Shown: positions 53,810 through 63,621, counted from the first letter of the stretch. The stretch: DNA of 64,000 bases from Thalassospira lucentensis (GCF_011806425.1 NZ_JAATOV010000003.1:558001-622000), one strand, 5' to 3'. Made by a program: numbers and translations. Notes: generated from the sequence alone by a model not told the origin.

Positions 53810-54913
53810 ATGGAACCAAAGTTACGCACGACGTTGCATGTTCTCAGCGAGAGCAGTCAAATCGGGTATTTACCAACGTCTGTTATGGGCGTTGACGTTT
53901 GTTTTCTTGATCCAGGAAAGCCGGTGCCGGCGGATATTGACCTGCTGTTGGCCGATATTGATCTTAAAAACCCGCACTCGGTTGATAAAATTCGGGCGTT
54001 TCGTAACGTCGCCCAGCAACACACCCAAATTTTCATTGCGGTCAACAAAAACGACCGCCAGAACCAACGACAAGCAAGTGCGCTTGGCGCGAAGAAAACC
54101 ATCCTCAAACCGCTTAGCGAAATTGGCCTTGCCATCGTGATTGAGGAATTGCGCACCCCGCACCGCTTTGTCACCCCATCGACGACGACGATCATCGAAA
54201 CAGCTGCCCGGGCGATGCGCGAGATTTTTGAGCAAGCCGCCCAGCAAGAACCGATTGATATTGACCTGATTGGTGAAACCGGCCGACAGATCGCGGAATC
54301 CGTGGCCGATCTTGGTGTTCTGGAATGGCTTGATACGGTACGCGTGTACCATCATTCCACGTTCCAGCACGTCTTGCTGGTAACCGGGATTGCGTGCGCC
54401 TTTGCCCAAGGGGTCGGTATGAACATCGAAGATGTTGCCAAGCTAACCCAAGCTGGGCTGTTGCACGATATTGGCAAGGTCTGGACGCCCGCAAGCATTC
54501 TGGACAAGACCGGCAAACTGACCCGCGAAGAGTTTGACATCGTCAAACGCCACCCCAAAGACGGCTATTTGCAGCTTGTCCGGCAAGGCAACGTGCACCC
54601 CGATATCCTTGATGCCGTGTTGCATCATCACGAGTATCTCGACGGCAGCGGCTATCCCGACGCCCTTGCGGCACACGAAATCACCGACATCACGCGTATT
54701 TTGACGATTTGCGACATTATGGGTGCGCTTCTTGAACGCCGTGCCTATAAAAAGCCGTTTACCGTGCGCGAAGCAATCGCCGTGCTTTTCAAAATGGCTG
54801 ATCAGGGCAAGGTTGAAAGAGCCCTCGTCGTTGCGATGGCGAAGGTGTTTGATTGCGCGGTTACGTCACTCCGTCTTCCGGAAAATGATTTGCTGGATAG
54901 CGGACCGCGCTAA
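53810..54913 (+). CDS. HD-GYP domain protein, probable c-di-GMP phosphodiesterase
   Basis: A 367-residue cytoplasmic signalling protein. Residues about 1-125 look like the remains of a receiver domain (LLLADIDLK, then ALGAKKTILKPLSE with the terminal Lys-Pro), but no phosphorylation site stands out. The C-terminal HD-GYP domain has GLLHDIGKVW (H219, D220), HHEYLDGSGYPD with the GYP triplet at 281-283, and the usual spacing. HD-GYP enzymes hydrolyse cyclic di-GMP. CAGGGTGCGAA precedes the ATG at 53810; a GTG nine codons upstream is less likely. It stands alone. Confidence 0.88.
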   Translation: MEPKLRTTLHVLSESSQIGYLPTSVMGVDVCFLDPGKPVPADIDLLLADIDLKNPHSVDKIRAFRNVAQQHTQIFIAVNKNDRQNQRQASALGAKKTILKPLSEIGLAIVIEELRTPHRFVTPSTTTIIETAARAMREIFEQAAQQEPIDIDLIGETGRQIAESVADLGVLEWLDTVRVYHHSTFQHVLLVTGIACAFAQGVGMNIEDVAKLTQAGLLHDIGKVWTPASILDKTGKLTREEFDIVKRHPKDGYLQLVRQGNVHPDILDAVLHHHEYLDGSGYPDALAAHEITDITRILTICDIMGALLERRAYKKPFTVREAIAVLFKMADQGKVERALVVAMAKVFDCAVTSLRLPENDLLDSGPR

Positions 54914-54946
54914 GCCCCGCAGCACGTTTGCAAAGACGTCTTTCGC

Positions 54947-55432
54947 CTATTCGGTCAGTTTGCAGCGCTGAAAATAGCGGATGGTTGCGCCGTCATCTGG
55001 CACGTCCGACGTTTGATGCACGATGCGATACATGCCACTCGCCCCGGCCCCGGTATGCGTTGTGGCGATAATCAGCCATAAAAACCCGTCTTCGTCGGCG
55101 CGTTCGCGATCCGTGTTTGACGGCAAAACATTGCCATTCGGGTGGGAGTGGAAGCAGCCAACAATCGTCTCATTGCTGGTTCGAACTGCGCGGTGCGTAT
55201 CGAACAAGGTTTGTGGATCGATTTCAAAGGTCTTTTGCGGATCATCGGCAACATTGCGTGCCACAACGACCCGGCCAATGCGGTTGGGGCTGTCTTTGGA
55301 CGCGATCAGAAGGCCACAAACTTCTTCTGGCCAATGCAGTGCGGCAAGGTCACGCACTTCTTGATGCAGACGTGCAGAGAAAACGATCTGGTTTTGGTTT
55401 TGACCATTGTTTTCGCTGCCCCGATCTTTCAT
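54947..55432 (-). CDS. M67 family JAMM metallopeptidase
   Basis: A 161-residue Mov34/MPN/PAD-1-type zinc protease. It has the Glu of WPEEVCGLL (about residue 36) and the full metal motif HSHPNGNVLPSNTD (H95, H97, S105, D108). Bacterial relatives often trim ubiquitin-like sulphur carriers or cysteine-linked carrier proteins, but no sulphur-carrier gene is nearby. It lies on the minus strand, next to a membrane-anchored protein gene further downstream. Confidence 0.88.
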   Translation of the reverse strand: MKDRGSENNGQNQNQIVFSARLHQEVRDLAALHWPEEVCGLLIASKDSPNRIGRVVVARNVADDPQKTFEIDPQTLFDTHRAVRTSNETIVGCFHSHPNGNVLPSNTDRERADEDGFLWLIIATTHTGAGASGMYRIVHQTSDVPDDGATIRYFQRCKLTE

Positions 55433-55468
55433 GCGTGATTTCCCCGTTAAGCCGCCGCGTGTGCCAGC

Positions 55469-55846
55469 TTACTGCGCAGGCGCCCCCAAGATGACGCGTC
55501 CCAGCACTTTTTTCTGATCCATCGAGACGATGACAAGCCGTGATGTACTGTCGTCTGCCGCATTGATCTGCAACGTGATTTGATTACCCTGGCGGGAATA
55601 GCCAACAAGGCGTTCATCCGCGGCCATATCAACCGAAATATCGCCAAAGTCCGAAAGTGGCTCAGAAACGGTAACAGGCGCAGTTTGCGGCGACACATCC
55701 CCACCGGCCAACGGCACAGCAGGTTCAGAAACTGTTTCTTGCGGGGCGGTTTTATTTTTATCGAGCGACAAGCCATAGGCCACCAGACCAATGCCGATAA
55801 CAATCAGAAGCCCCATAAAAGCGACAAGAATCTTTACTGCACGCAT
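55469..55846 (-). CDS. Membrane-anchored protein of unknown function
   Basis: A 125-residue protein I do not recognise. Residues about 4-24 are one transmembrane helix or uncleaved signal (ILVAFMGLLIVIGIGLVAYG). A Pro/Thr/Glu-rich linker and a small beta-rich domain follow (RLVGYSRQGNQITLQI, SRLVIVSMDQKKVLGRVIL). The domain probably faces the periplasm. TTGGAAATACG precedes the ATG at 55846; an upstream extension to 55903 has no such site. It lies 36 bases upstream of the JAMM gene on the same strand. Confidence 0.7.
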   Translation of the reverse strand: MRAVKILVAFMGLLIVIGIGLVAYGLSLDKNKTAPQETVSEPAVPLAGGDVSPQTAPVTVSEPLSDFGDISVDMAADERLVGYSRQGNQITLQINAADDSTSRLVIVSMDQKKVLGRVILGAPAQ

Positions 55847-56137
55847 CGTATTTCCAACCGATAAAACTGTGGGATTGCTACATTTTCGGCCCGATGGTGC
55901 CAATCATGCAAAACATTATGTCAACGCCATAGCCCCAAGACCGCGCAATTGCAAGTTCACAAGATGATCTTGATCGGTGATTGTGATGACGATTAAGCGC
56001 GATTAAAAGCCATGATCCACATTTCATTTGATTGCATTACGGGTCAGACGCGCTAAAACCGGGAAACCAAAGGTATCCCGCCTGCCCTGACATCATTGCG
56101 ATGTCGCCTTGCATGGCACAGCAACATATATTGTTAA

Positions 56138-57130
56138 ATGACCGAAGAAACCGACAACCAGACCGAGATCCTTAGCCATACCGCAACTGCTGCGGACGAA
56201 GGTGCGCGCCTTGATAAGGTTCTTGCAGGCGCATGGCCGGATCAATCACGATCCCGGATCAAATCCCTGATCGAAGATGGGCACCTTGTCCAGAACGATC
56301 AAACGGTTCTGAAAATGTCGGCCAAGGTCAAACAAGGCGATCGTTTCGTGCTGACCATCCCGCCAGCGGAACCCGCCACCCCGGAAGCCGAAGATATCAA
56401 ACTTGATGTCCTGTATGAGGATGATGACCTTCTGGTGATCAACAAGCCTGCTGGCATGGTGGTTCATCCGGCAGCGGGCAATGAAAGCGGAACCTTGGTC
56501 AATGCGCTTCTGGGCCATTGCGGAGACAGCCTATCGGGTATTGGCGGGGTTAAACGACCCGGCATTGTCCATCGCCTTGATAAAGACACCAGCGGTGCGA
56601 TGGTTGTCGCCAAGAACGATGTGGCGCATCGCGGCCTGTCGACCCTATTTTCCGAAGATAAAGAGAATATTGACCGTGCCTATATCGCGCTTGTTTGGGG
56701 CGTTCCGCGCCAAAGCGAAGGCGAGATCGAAGGCAATATCGGACGTAGTCCGCGCAACCGAAAGAAGATGACGGTCCTTAAATCTGGCGGGAAATATGCC
56801 CTTACCCGGTATAAGGTGCTGGCAAAACGCGACGACTCGTTAGCTTCTCTTGTCGAATGCCGCCTTGCAACCGGAAGAACACATCAAATTCGCGTGCATA
56901 TGAGCCATATCGGCCACTCCCTTGTGTGTGATCCAGTTTACGGCAGGAATAAAGTTTCACAGAAGTTCAACTTTGAAACGCAACAGCTTCTGAACACCTT
57001 CAACAAACAGGCGCTACACGCCAGAACTCTGGGGTTTTTGCACCCTACCACTGGTCAATATATCTCCACCCAAGCACCCATCCCAGATGACCTTGCAGAC
57101 CTGATTCGAAGCCTAGAACTATACCTATAG
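56138..57130 (+). CDS. rluD: Pseudouridine synthase, RluD type
   Basis: A 330-residue enzyme of the RluA family. The N-terminal S4 RNA-binding domain (about 18-78) begins ARLDKVLAGAW. The catalytic domain has DDDLLVINKPAGMVVHPAAG and HRLDKDTSGAMVVAKN with catalytic Asp148, plus TGRTHQIRVHM. S4 domain and length favour RluD, which modifies 23S rRNA at 1911/1915/1917; RluC is the main alternative. It lies directly upstream of rpoH, the arrangement I recall from many alphaproteobacteria. Confidence 0.9.
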   Translation: MTEETDNQTEILSHTATAADEGARLDKVLAGAWPDQSRSRIKSLIEDGHLVQNDQTVLKMSAKVKQGDRFVLTIPPAEPATPEAEDIKLDVLYEDDDLLVINKPAGMVVHPAAGNESGTLVNALLGHCGDSLSGIGGVKRPGIVHRLDKDTSGAMVVAKNDVAHRGLSTLFSEDKENIDRAYIALVWGVPRQSEGEIEGNIGRSPRNRKKMTVLKSGGKYALTRYKVLAKRDDSLASLVECRLATGRTHQIRVHMSHIGHSLVCDPVYGRNKVSQKFNFETQQLLNTFNKQALHARTLGFLHPTTGQYISTQAPIPDDLADLIRSLELYL

Positions 57131-57164
57131 ATAGATCACACTAGACTTTATGGTCTAAATTTTG

Positions 57165-57192
57165 TTGACGCGATCTAATACCTCTGTATACC
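57165..57192 (+). promoter_or_regulatory. Putative promoter of rpoH
   Basis: TTGACG (57165-57170) and TATACC (57187-57192) are 16 bases apart and end 58 bases before the rpoH start, in the 119-base gap after rluD. A short hairpin (TAGAC / GTCTA, 57142-57157) lies just upstream and may end the rluD transcript. Confidence 0.6.
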
Positions 57193-57249
57193 CTGTTGGT
57201 GGTGGTAAGGAATACCCCACACCATTTCGGGGCGTAACGGGAGGCTTCA

Positions 57250-58116
57250 ATGAAACAGGGAAATGCAATTCCAACGGTTTCACAAGATGGTTTGACTGTA
57301 TATCTGCAACGTATTCGTCAGTATCCAATGCTGACACCGGAAGAGGAAACGCAATACGCGTGCGATTACCGTGACAACGATGATGAAATCGCTGCCGGTA
57401 AGATGATTACAAGCCATTTGCGGCTGGTTGCCAAAATCGCGATGAGCTACCGCGGATATGGCCTGCCGATCAATGAGCTAATCTCCGAGGGGAATGTCGG
57501 TCTTTTGCAATCGGTCAAACGTTTTGACCCTGACAAGGGCTTCCGACTTGCGACCTATGCAATGTGGTGGATCCGCGCGGCAATTCAGGAATATATCCTG
57601 CATTCCTGGTCGCTGGTGAAAATGGGCACCACGGCAGCTCAGAAAAAATTATTCTTCAATCTTCGTAAACTCAAAAGCCAGATGCAGGCAATTGATGAAG
57701 GCGATCTGCAACCTGAACAGGTCGAATTCATTGCCACCAAGCTGAGCGTTTCCGAAGACGAAGTCATCATGATGAACCGCCGCCTTTCGGGGCCGGATCA
57801 CTCGCTTAACGCGCCGGTCCGTGTTGAAGGCGAAGGCGAATGGCTTGATTGGATCGAAAGCAACGAGGACGATCAGGAAACCACGTATGGCAAGCGCGAA
57901 GAGTTCCTTCAGCGCATGGATATGCTTAAAAGTGCCATGTCCAACCTTAATGAACGCGAACGTGATATCCTGACCCAGCGCCGTCTGCTTGAAAGCCCGG
58001 TAACGCTTGAGAATCTTAGTGTTGCCTATGGCATCTCGCGCGAACGTATTCGTCAGATCGAAGTGCGCGCGTTTGAGAAAGTCAGAAAGTCGATCCACAC
58101 GGATATGCCGCACTAA
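57250..58116 (+). CDS. rpoH: RNA polymerase heat-shock sigma factor RpoH
   Basis: A 288-residue sigma-32 factor. Region 2 is SHLRLVAKIAMSYRGYGLP to YAMWWIRAAIQEYIL. The RpoH-box motif QKKLFFNLRKLK, diagnostic for sigma-32 against sigma-70, follows. Region 4 has ENLSVAYGISRERIRQIEVRA. It directs transcription of heat-shock and protein-quality genes. GGGAGGCTTCA precedes the ATG. The gene has its own promoter and terminator. Confidence 0.96.
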   Translation: MKQGNAIPTVSQDGLTVYLQRIRQYPMLTPEEETQYACDYRDNDDEIAAGKMITSHLRLVAKIAMSYRGYGLPINELISEGNVGLLQSVKRFDPDKGFRLATYAMWWIRAAIQEYILHSWSLVKMGTTAAQKKLFFNLRKLKSQMQAIDEGDLQPEQVEFIATKLSVSEDEVIMMNRRLSGPDHSLNAPVRVEGEGEWLDWIESNEDDQETTYGKREEFLQRMDMLKSAMSNLNERERDILTQRRLLESPVTLENLSVAYGISRERIRQIEVRAFEKVRKSIHTDMPH

Positions 58117-58164
58117 GCGGTCTGTATTTCCTGTTCATGATAACTCCCCATCAAGAACAAAACT

Positions 58165-58194
58165 ATGGCGGACACTGTGTCCGCCATTTTTTTT
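58165..58194 (+). terminator. Terminator of rpoH
   Basis: ATGGCGGACA and TGTCCGCCAT form a 10-bp perfect stem with a 3-base loop and eight following T residues, 49 bases after the stop. On the other side it also faces the end of the convergent membrane-protein gene. Confidence 0.92.
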
Positions 58195-58258
58195 GCACGT
58201 ATGGTGGGTAAATAACATCGCGGCAAGGCAGGCACCGATCGCAAACGGCTGAGCTGCC

Positions 58259-58732
58259 TTAACGGTCGACTTCCTTAATCAGGCTATCGCCCCAGGTCTT
58301 AATCAGATTGCGCTGGTTTTTGCGCAATTCGGAAATCCTGCGCTGCGCAGACAGGTTTAAGATATTTGCGATAATCGGCGGCATCGCAAGATACATCAAC
58401 CATCCCAAGCCCGCCGCCCCATACATAATGGAAAGTGCAAGCGGCTGAAAAACATGCTGGGTTGCACCACCAACCGATTGGGCGCCATGCTGCCAAAGCT
58501 CAAGAAGATAAGGTGCGACACCCGAAAAATTCAGACCGAACACACAGCGCGCCATCATGCGCCCCGGACTGCGATCAAAAATGAACGCTGCCATAGACGG
58601 CAAAAGGCCAACCGCCAGCGTCACGAACGTTGGCAATGCCACGACAAACAACAAAACCGCCGACGCAATTATCGATAAACCGGAAAATGCGCCCCGCCCT
58701 TTTGTTTTTTTCCCTTTTCCCCGTGGTGCCAT
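58259..58732 (-). CDS. Small membrane protein partnered with the pseudokinase
   Basis: A 157-residue protein I do not recognise. A basic N-terminus (MAPRGKGKKTKGRG) is followed by two close hydrophobic segments (about 20-52) and another around 98-122. The C-terminus is hydrophilic and basic (QRRISELRKNQRNLIK). The positive start and end suggest both termini face the cytoplasm. It begins 9 bases after the stop of the 710-residue gene, so the two are almost certainly co-transcribed and may form a complex in the membrane. Confidence 0.75.
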   Translation of the reverse strand: MAPRGKGKKTKGRGAFSGLSIIASAVLLFVVALPTFVTLAVGLLPSMAAFIFDRSPGRMMARCVFGLNFSGVAPYLLELWQHGAQSVGGATQHVFQPLALSIMYGAAGLGWLMYLAMPPIIANILNLSAQRRISELRKNQRNLIKTWGDSLIKEVDR

Positions 58733-58741
58733 GTCGATCCC

Positions 58742-60874
58742 TTAAAACATATGCATCAAAAACAGTGCGGAGACTGTCAGAAGCGCGATCATTGTTGACG
58801 CAAATGCCGCGGCTTGCTGGCCGACTGTTTCAGCCATTTCAAGACGGGCGGAGCCGGAAGATTCAAGATCAAAGACTTCGCTTTCCGCCTCGGAATATTC
58901 CGCGACCGCTTCGACAAATTCCGACTGGTCCTTGCGGCGTTCTTGCTCGTCATTGATCAGGTTGTAAAGCTCAACCAAATTGCCACGCTTTGCCAGCTTG
59001 GGAATTTCGGTTTCAATCCGTTCACGGCGCGCCTTGCTGTGGAAGACCTTTACGGCCGGCTCCATCAAACGTGCAACCCAGTGCGACAGATTTTGCAAAT
59101 TATCCGGACCGTGGCGCCATTGCACAATCGCCAGCATACTGATGATGGCACGACTGTATTCCACTTCATCAGATGGGTTTTGCATCGCCATCAGCTGGCC
59201 TTCAACATCATCTTCAAGACGTGAAGCGATAAAGGCCGCGATGTGACGGTCAACGGGCCAACTTTCATCGGCGGCGTTTTCGGCAAATTTTTCAAGCGCT
59301 GGCAGCAGCTGCCCGATATCGACAACATATTCTTTTTCGATCATCGGACTGAGACAGTGCTGATTGCGCACCATCGAATACAGGCACCGCTCATACCCGT
59401 ACCCGGCACTTTTTTGCTGAACGTAGTAGCGCAGGTTCTTATAAACCTGCTGAAGCTTGTGAATGTCGGGATTAAAGCCTTCTTGGCGACCAAACCAGAA
59501 GGACGGAATTTCGCGCGCAACAACATCGGAAAAACGCTGCGGACCGCGACCATGCTGCACATCATAAGACAGCATATTACCCAGCCCATCGATCATTGCG
59601 GAAAAGCCCTTAAATCGGATGGGCCCTTTGGGATCGAGAATAATAATCGAGCGGGCAATCAAGACATCCTCGGCGGCACGCTTATCCGATCCGCCCCATT
59701 GCAATTGCCGCATGGCATCCGACAATGCTTTTGCCCGATCATTGTCGCCAAGGCCTCGGCGCAACCAAATTTCCACCGAACCATCGCGCAACGGTGCCAG
59801 CGCATTGACCCAGTTTTTTGAAACCCCCTGTGCCAAGGAGCGCACGGTATAATAATCCTTGCCGGAAATGTTTTGCGAACGTGCCGCACGCTTTTCGGTA
59901 TTGCCTTGCTGGGGCTTGGTTCGGCGCCCATCAAGCCAAGCGTGAAGTTCGCTAAATCCCCAACGCTCGTCGGCATTGTCACTCAGCAAGCCACGAACCG
60001 GCTCAATCAAAACAAGCGGCAGCTTTTCCTGCGATGCGACGGCCTGAAATGATCCTTTGGACAGCTTGATGTCCATAATTTCCTGATCAGACATTTTCGC
60101 CAATGGTCGGCGCCCAATGCCCAGTTCGGCAAGGGTCATGCCAAGCGCATAAAGATCATCAGCCAAAGTGCCAACACCGCGCCCTGCTGGCTCGGACGCC
60201 ATGCGCGCGGCCGTTTCATATACCAATGGCTGATCAAAACCGGGGGGACCAGATGCGCAATCGCCCAAGATAACCGCACCCCCTTCAGCATCGGCGAAGA
60301 ACAGGTTGGTCGCACGGATGGAACGATGCGTCAGGCCCTTTTCCGAAAGCGCCTGCAATACATTCATCAGGGGTTCAACAACAACCGACGCGATGTCTTG
60401 TTCATCGATGGAGCGGTTTTTGCCCGACGCAATGATGACGCGTCCGCCTTTGGGCTTTTCATAGAAAAGCACCATGGTTTTACGGCCAAAGGGCGGCCAG
60501 TAAGCAACGTCGTGATCCAGAAGGTCAATCTGACCACCGATATGAACGCCCGCGAGAAACCGCAGCAAATCATATCGGGTCGGCAAGACAGGATCGGTCA
60601 CAAGCGCAAAGACACGCCCGTCGCTTCGGCTTAAGCTATCGGCGGCATAGGCCTTGCAGTGCCCCATATCGAATTCTGGCAAACGCAAATCGGTGAAGAC
60701 CCGAAAATTACCGATTTCAAGGCTTTTTCCACCGGTTCCGATATCCTCCGCAGGCTCTGTGAATGCAGCTGCAGGTTCTTGCGCAGGCGCACCGCCACCG
60801 GGCCTGTCCATTTCTGGTTCTTGCCCGGCATCACTTGAAGCGTCCTGCACCTGATCTTCCGCTTGCTCTGCCAT
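58742..60874 (-). CDS. Tail-anchored pseudokinase-like protein
   Basis: A 710-residue protein. Residues about 1-45 are acidic and disordered. Residues about 50-315 resemble a Ser/Thr protein kinase domain that has lost catalysis. The HRD motif reads HRS (H183-R184-S185) while N190 is kept, DFG reads DCA (205-207), and no Lys occupies the VAIK position (VFALVTD). The regulatory helix region LYALGMTLAELGIGRRPL and ERWGFSELHAWLDG resemble kinase subdomains IX-XI. A long helical region (about 345-680) follows, and one hydrophobic tail (about 690-710) would anchor it in the membrane with the rest in the cytoplasm. It is followed by a small membrane protein gene. The role is unknown. Confidence 0.75.
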   Translation of the reverse strand: MAEQAEDQVQDASSDAGQEPEMDRPGGGAPAQEPAAAFTEPAEDIGTGGKSLEIGNFRVFTDLRLPEFDMGHCKAYAADSLSRSDGRVFALVTDPVLPTRYDLLRFLAGVHIGGQIDLLDHDVAYWPPFGRKTMVLFYEKPKGGRVIIASGKNRSIDEQDIASVVVEPLMNVLQALSEKGLTHRSIRATNLFFADAEGGAVILGDCASGPPGFDQPLVYETAARMASEPAGRGVGTLADDLYALGMTLAELGIGRRPLAKMSDQEIMDIKLSKGSFQAVASQEKLPLVLIEPVRGLLSDNADERWGFSELHAWLDGRRTKPQQGNTEKRAARSQNISGKDYYTVRSLAQGVSKNWVNALAPLRDGSVEIWLRRGLGDNDRAKALSDAMRQLQWGGSDKRAAEDVLIARSIIILDPKGPIRFKGFSAMIDGLGNMLSYDVQHGRGPQRFSDVVAREIPSFWFGRQEGFNPDIHKLQQVYKNLRYYVQQKSAGYGYERCLYSMVRNQHCLSPMIEKEYVVDIGQLLPALEKFAENAADESWPVDRHIAAFIASRLEDDVEGQLMAMQNPSDEVEYSRAIISMLAIVQWRHGPDNLQNLSHWVARLMEPAVKVFHSKARRERIETEIPKLAKRGNLVELYNLINDEQERRKDQSEFVEAVAEYSEAESEVFDLESSGSARLEMAETVGQQAAAFASTMIALLTVSALFLMHMF

Positions 60875-61070
60875 AATCCCGATATTTCATTACCGAATTT
60901 TATCATTGCTTAAGTGGGGTGATCGCAACCACCTGCGCCTGTCATACAGGACGCAGTCTACTTTACCCTCAAAAGATTGATAAAACGATACTTATGATAT
61001 CATACCGTCGCAAGCGGTTACACCGCACGCATTTGGCAACATTTTCCGGCAAGCTATTCATTTAGAACGC

Positions 61071-61099
61071 AAAAAGCCACCAGAACACTGGTGGCTTTT
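61071..61099 (-). terminator. Terminator of hisZ-purA
   Basis: AAAAAGCCACCA and TGGTGGCTTTT form a long perfect stem with a 6-base loop. On the minus strand the T-run follows the stem, 25 bases after the purA stop. Confidence 0.9.
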
Positions 61100-61123
61100 A
61101 CGGTACAGAGCACAAATTGTTAT

Positions 61124-62419
61124 TTAGGCGCTGAACGGATCATGCACCAAAATGGTGTCATCACGTTCCGGGCTGGTCGACAGAAGTGCCACTGGCGCTT
61201 CGATCAGTTCTTCGATACGGCGAACATATTTGATCGCAGCGGCCGGAAGATCGGCCCAGCTGCGTGCACCCATGGTGGTATCGGACCAGCCTTCGATGGT
61301 TTCGTAAACCGGCTTGGCTTTGGCCTGCAGACGCTGGTTTGCCGGCAAGTGGTCATAGATTTTGCCGTCAATGTCATAGCCCGTGCAGATCTTGATTTCG
61401 TCAAACCCATCAAGAACGTCAAGCTTGGTCAATGCAATGCCGGTAATCCCGTTAACCTTGACCGACTGACGGACAAGTGCCGCATCAAACCAGCCACAAC
61501 GGCGTTTACGCCCGGTAACAACACCAAACTCATGCCCACGTTCACCAAGACGCACACCGTCTTCGTCAAACAGTTCGGACGGGAACGGACCTTCGCCAAC
61601 GCGGGTGGTGTATGCCTTGGTGATACCAAGAACGTAACCAACACCCGATGGACCCATGCCAGAACCGGCTGCTGCCTGCCCCGAAACCGTGTTTGAGGAG
61701 GTCACAAACGGATAAGTACCGTGGTCGATGTCAAGCATCGTCCCTTGCGCACCTTCAAACAGGATACGTTTGCCAGCTTCTTTGAACTGGTTGAGCGACT
61801 TCCAAACCGTGTCAGAGAACGGCAGGATTTTCGGTGCGATTTCTTTGAGCTGGTCAAGAAGCTCGGCACCATCGACTTCCGGCTGGCCCAAACCGCGCAG
61901 AAGCGCATTATGGTGGGTCAGAAGGTTTTCGACCTTGGCTTCGAGCAGGTCAACATCTGCCAAATCACCAACCCGGATAGCACGACGACCAACGCGGTCT
62001 TCGTATGCCGGGCCGATGCCACGACCGGTGGTACCGATCTTGTTGTCGCCAGATGCAGCAGCTTCGCGTGCGCGATCAAGATTGCCATGCAACGGCAAGA
62101 TCAGGCAGGCATTTTCAGCCACGCGCAGGTTTTCAGGCGAAATATCAACGCCCTGCTCTTTCAGGCGGTTGATTTCCGTAAGCAACGCCCACGGATCAAC
62201 AACAACACCGTTACCGATCACAGACAGCTTTTTCTCACGCACGATGCCTGACGGCAGAAGGCTGAGTTTGTAGGTCGTGCCGTCAATCACCAGAGTATGA
62301 CCGGCGTTGTGACCACCCTGGAAACGAACAACGACGTCGGCGCGTTCTGACAGCCAATCGACGATCTTGCCTTTTCCTTCGTCCCCCCACTGGGATCCGA
62401 TCACGGCAACATTGGTCAT
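61124..62419 (-). CDS. purA: Adenylosuccinate synthetase
   Basis: A 431-residue GTP-dependent enzyme that joins IMP and aspartate on the way to AMP. The diagnostic N-terminus is complete: [18 protein letters not shown] with the general base Asp, then [11 protein letters not shown] with the catalytic His. Later motifs are [17 protein letters not shown] and [33 protein letters not shown] precedes the ATG. It lies 35 bases after hisZ on the same strand. Confidence 0.97.
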   Translation of the reverse strand: MTNVAVIGSQWGDEGKGKIVDWLSERADVVVRFQGGHNAGHTLVIDGTTYKLSLLPSGIVREKKLSVIGNGVVVDPWALLTEINRLKEQGVDISPENLRVAENACLILPLHGNLDRAREAAASGDNKIGTTGRGIGPAYEDRVGRRAIRVGDLADVDLLEAKVENLLTHHNALLRGLGQPEVDGAELLDQLKEIAPKILPFSDTVWKSLNQFKEAGKRILFEGAQGTMLDIDHGTYPFVTSSNTVSGQAAAGSGMGPSGVGYVLGITKAYTTRVGEGPFPSELFDEDGVRLGERGHEFGVVTGRKRRCGWFDAALVRQSVKVNGITGIALTKLDVLDGFDEIKICTGYDIDGKIYDHLPANQRLQAKAKPVYETIEGWSDTTMGARSWADLPAAAIKYVRRIEELIEAPVALLSTSPERDDTILVHDPFSA

Positions 62420-62454
62420 CGCAAAACTCCTTGTGCGATAGAGATTTCGTTAAA

Positions 62455-63621
62455 TTACGCGCTTAGTGGCACGACTTTGCCACCAAGATAAATATAATCA
62501 CAGCCCATGCGCCGCGCTTCATCGCGTGCGCCATCTTCTGTTTTTGCTTCTGCCGCCCCTTCAAGGGCCGCAACCGTATAGTGACCATCCAAACGCAGCT
62601 GACGTGCTTCGCGCTGGGGAATGCCAAGCGGCACATAAACACGCGGCGTGGCTTCACGATCGGGCAAACCACGCAGGATGCTATCCATATAAAGCGACAT
62701 ACCTGTAGCCGCCTCGCCCGCCGTCCCACCGGCGCGATAACGACCACCTCGGCCGATCTCACCGCGAACGTTTTTGGCAAACAAGGTAAAGCTAACGCCG
62801 GTCTGATAACGGAAACCAGCCATTTCAACCGGATCAATCGTCAAGGCGGCATCAAGTCCGGATGCCAGAATGCGTTCCGCAACGTCAATCAGACGATAAA
62901 GCTCGTCGGATGCACCTAGTGGCAGTTCAAGCTTTTTAAGTTTCGGCAATGCGGTTTGCGCCGGACCAGCCGCCTCAAGCAAGGCGACCAAAACATCCGT
63001 GACCCGACCTTTGATCGACTTTAGGGCAGCAACGTCACGACGTTCAAGCGCCTCGATCAGTTCTTCGCGGTCATCTCCCTTAACGCCAAAGGCGTCAAAC
63101 AGACGCACCGGCAAGGTCGGCAAATTCAAATCGACGGAAACAAACGGCACATTGATGCTATCGAGTGCTTCGAGGGCCAAAAGAACAATTTCAGTATCGG
63201 CCGCGGCACTGGAAACACCAATCAATTCGGCACCCACTTGGGCGAATTGGCGTTCCGGACGCAGATGCGATCCCTTAATCCGCAAGACATCGCCGGAATA
63301 CGACAAACGTAATGGACGCGGTGCATCGACCAAACGGGTTGCGGCAATTCGGCCGACCTGCGGGGTCATATCCGATCGCACGCCCATCATGCGGCGCGAT
63401 TCTGGATCCATAAGGCGGAATGTCTGCGTGGAAAGTTCCGGTGCAGCACCTTCAAGAAGGCTTTCCTCGAACTCGACCAACGGGGTTTTGACCCGCTCGT
63501 AGCCCGCATGTGCCAGACTGGCCATCAGCTTTTCGCGGATTTCGGCTTCCCGGGCGGCGGTTCCTGGCAGGACATCCTGCAGGCCGGCGGGCAAAAGAGC
63601 TTTCCTGGCGAGTTCGGTCAT
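62455..63621 (-). CDS. hisZ: ATP phosphoribosyltransferase regulatory subunit HisZ
   Basis: A 388-residue protein related to histidyl-tRNA synthetase but lacking the anticodon domain. With a short HisG it starts histidine synthesis. Typical features are LLPAGLQDVLPGTAAREAEI near the N-terminus and MGVRSDMTPQVGRIAATRL in place of the aminoacylation core. The C-terminal part has VSFTLFAKNVRGEIGRGGRY (quoted in part). The spacing suits HisZ rather than HisS. No short hisG is in the window. The gene is upstream of purA in the same operon. Confidence 0.93.
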   Translation of the reverse strand: MTELARKALLPAGLQDVLPGTAAREAEIREKLMASLAHAGYERVKTPLVEFEESLLEGAAPELSTQTFRLMDPESRRMMGVRSDMTPQVGRIAATRLVDAPRPLRLSYSGDVLRIKGSHLRPERQFAQVGAELIGVSSAAADTEIVLLALEALDSINVPFVSVDLNLPTLPVRLFDAFGVKGDDREELIEALERRDVAALKSIKGRVTDVLVALLEAAGPAQTALPKLKKLELPLGASDELYRLIDVAERILASGLDAALTIDPVEMAGFRYQTGVSFTLFAKNVRGEIGRGGRYRAGGTAGEAATGMSLYMDSILRGLPDREATPRVYVPLGIPQREARQLRLDGHYTVAALEGAAEAKTEDGARDEARRMGCDYIYLGGKVVPLSA

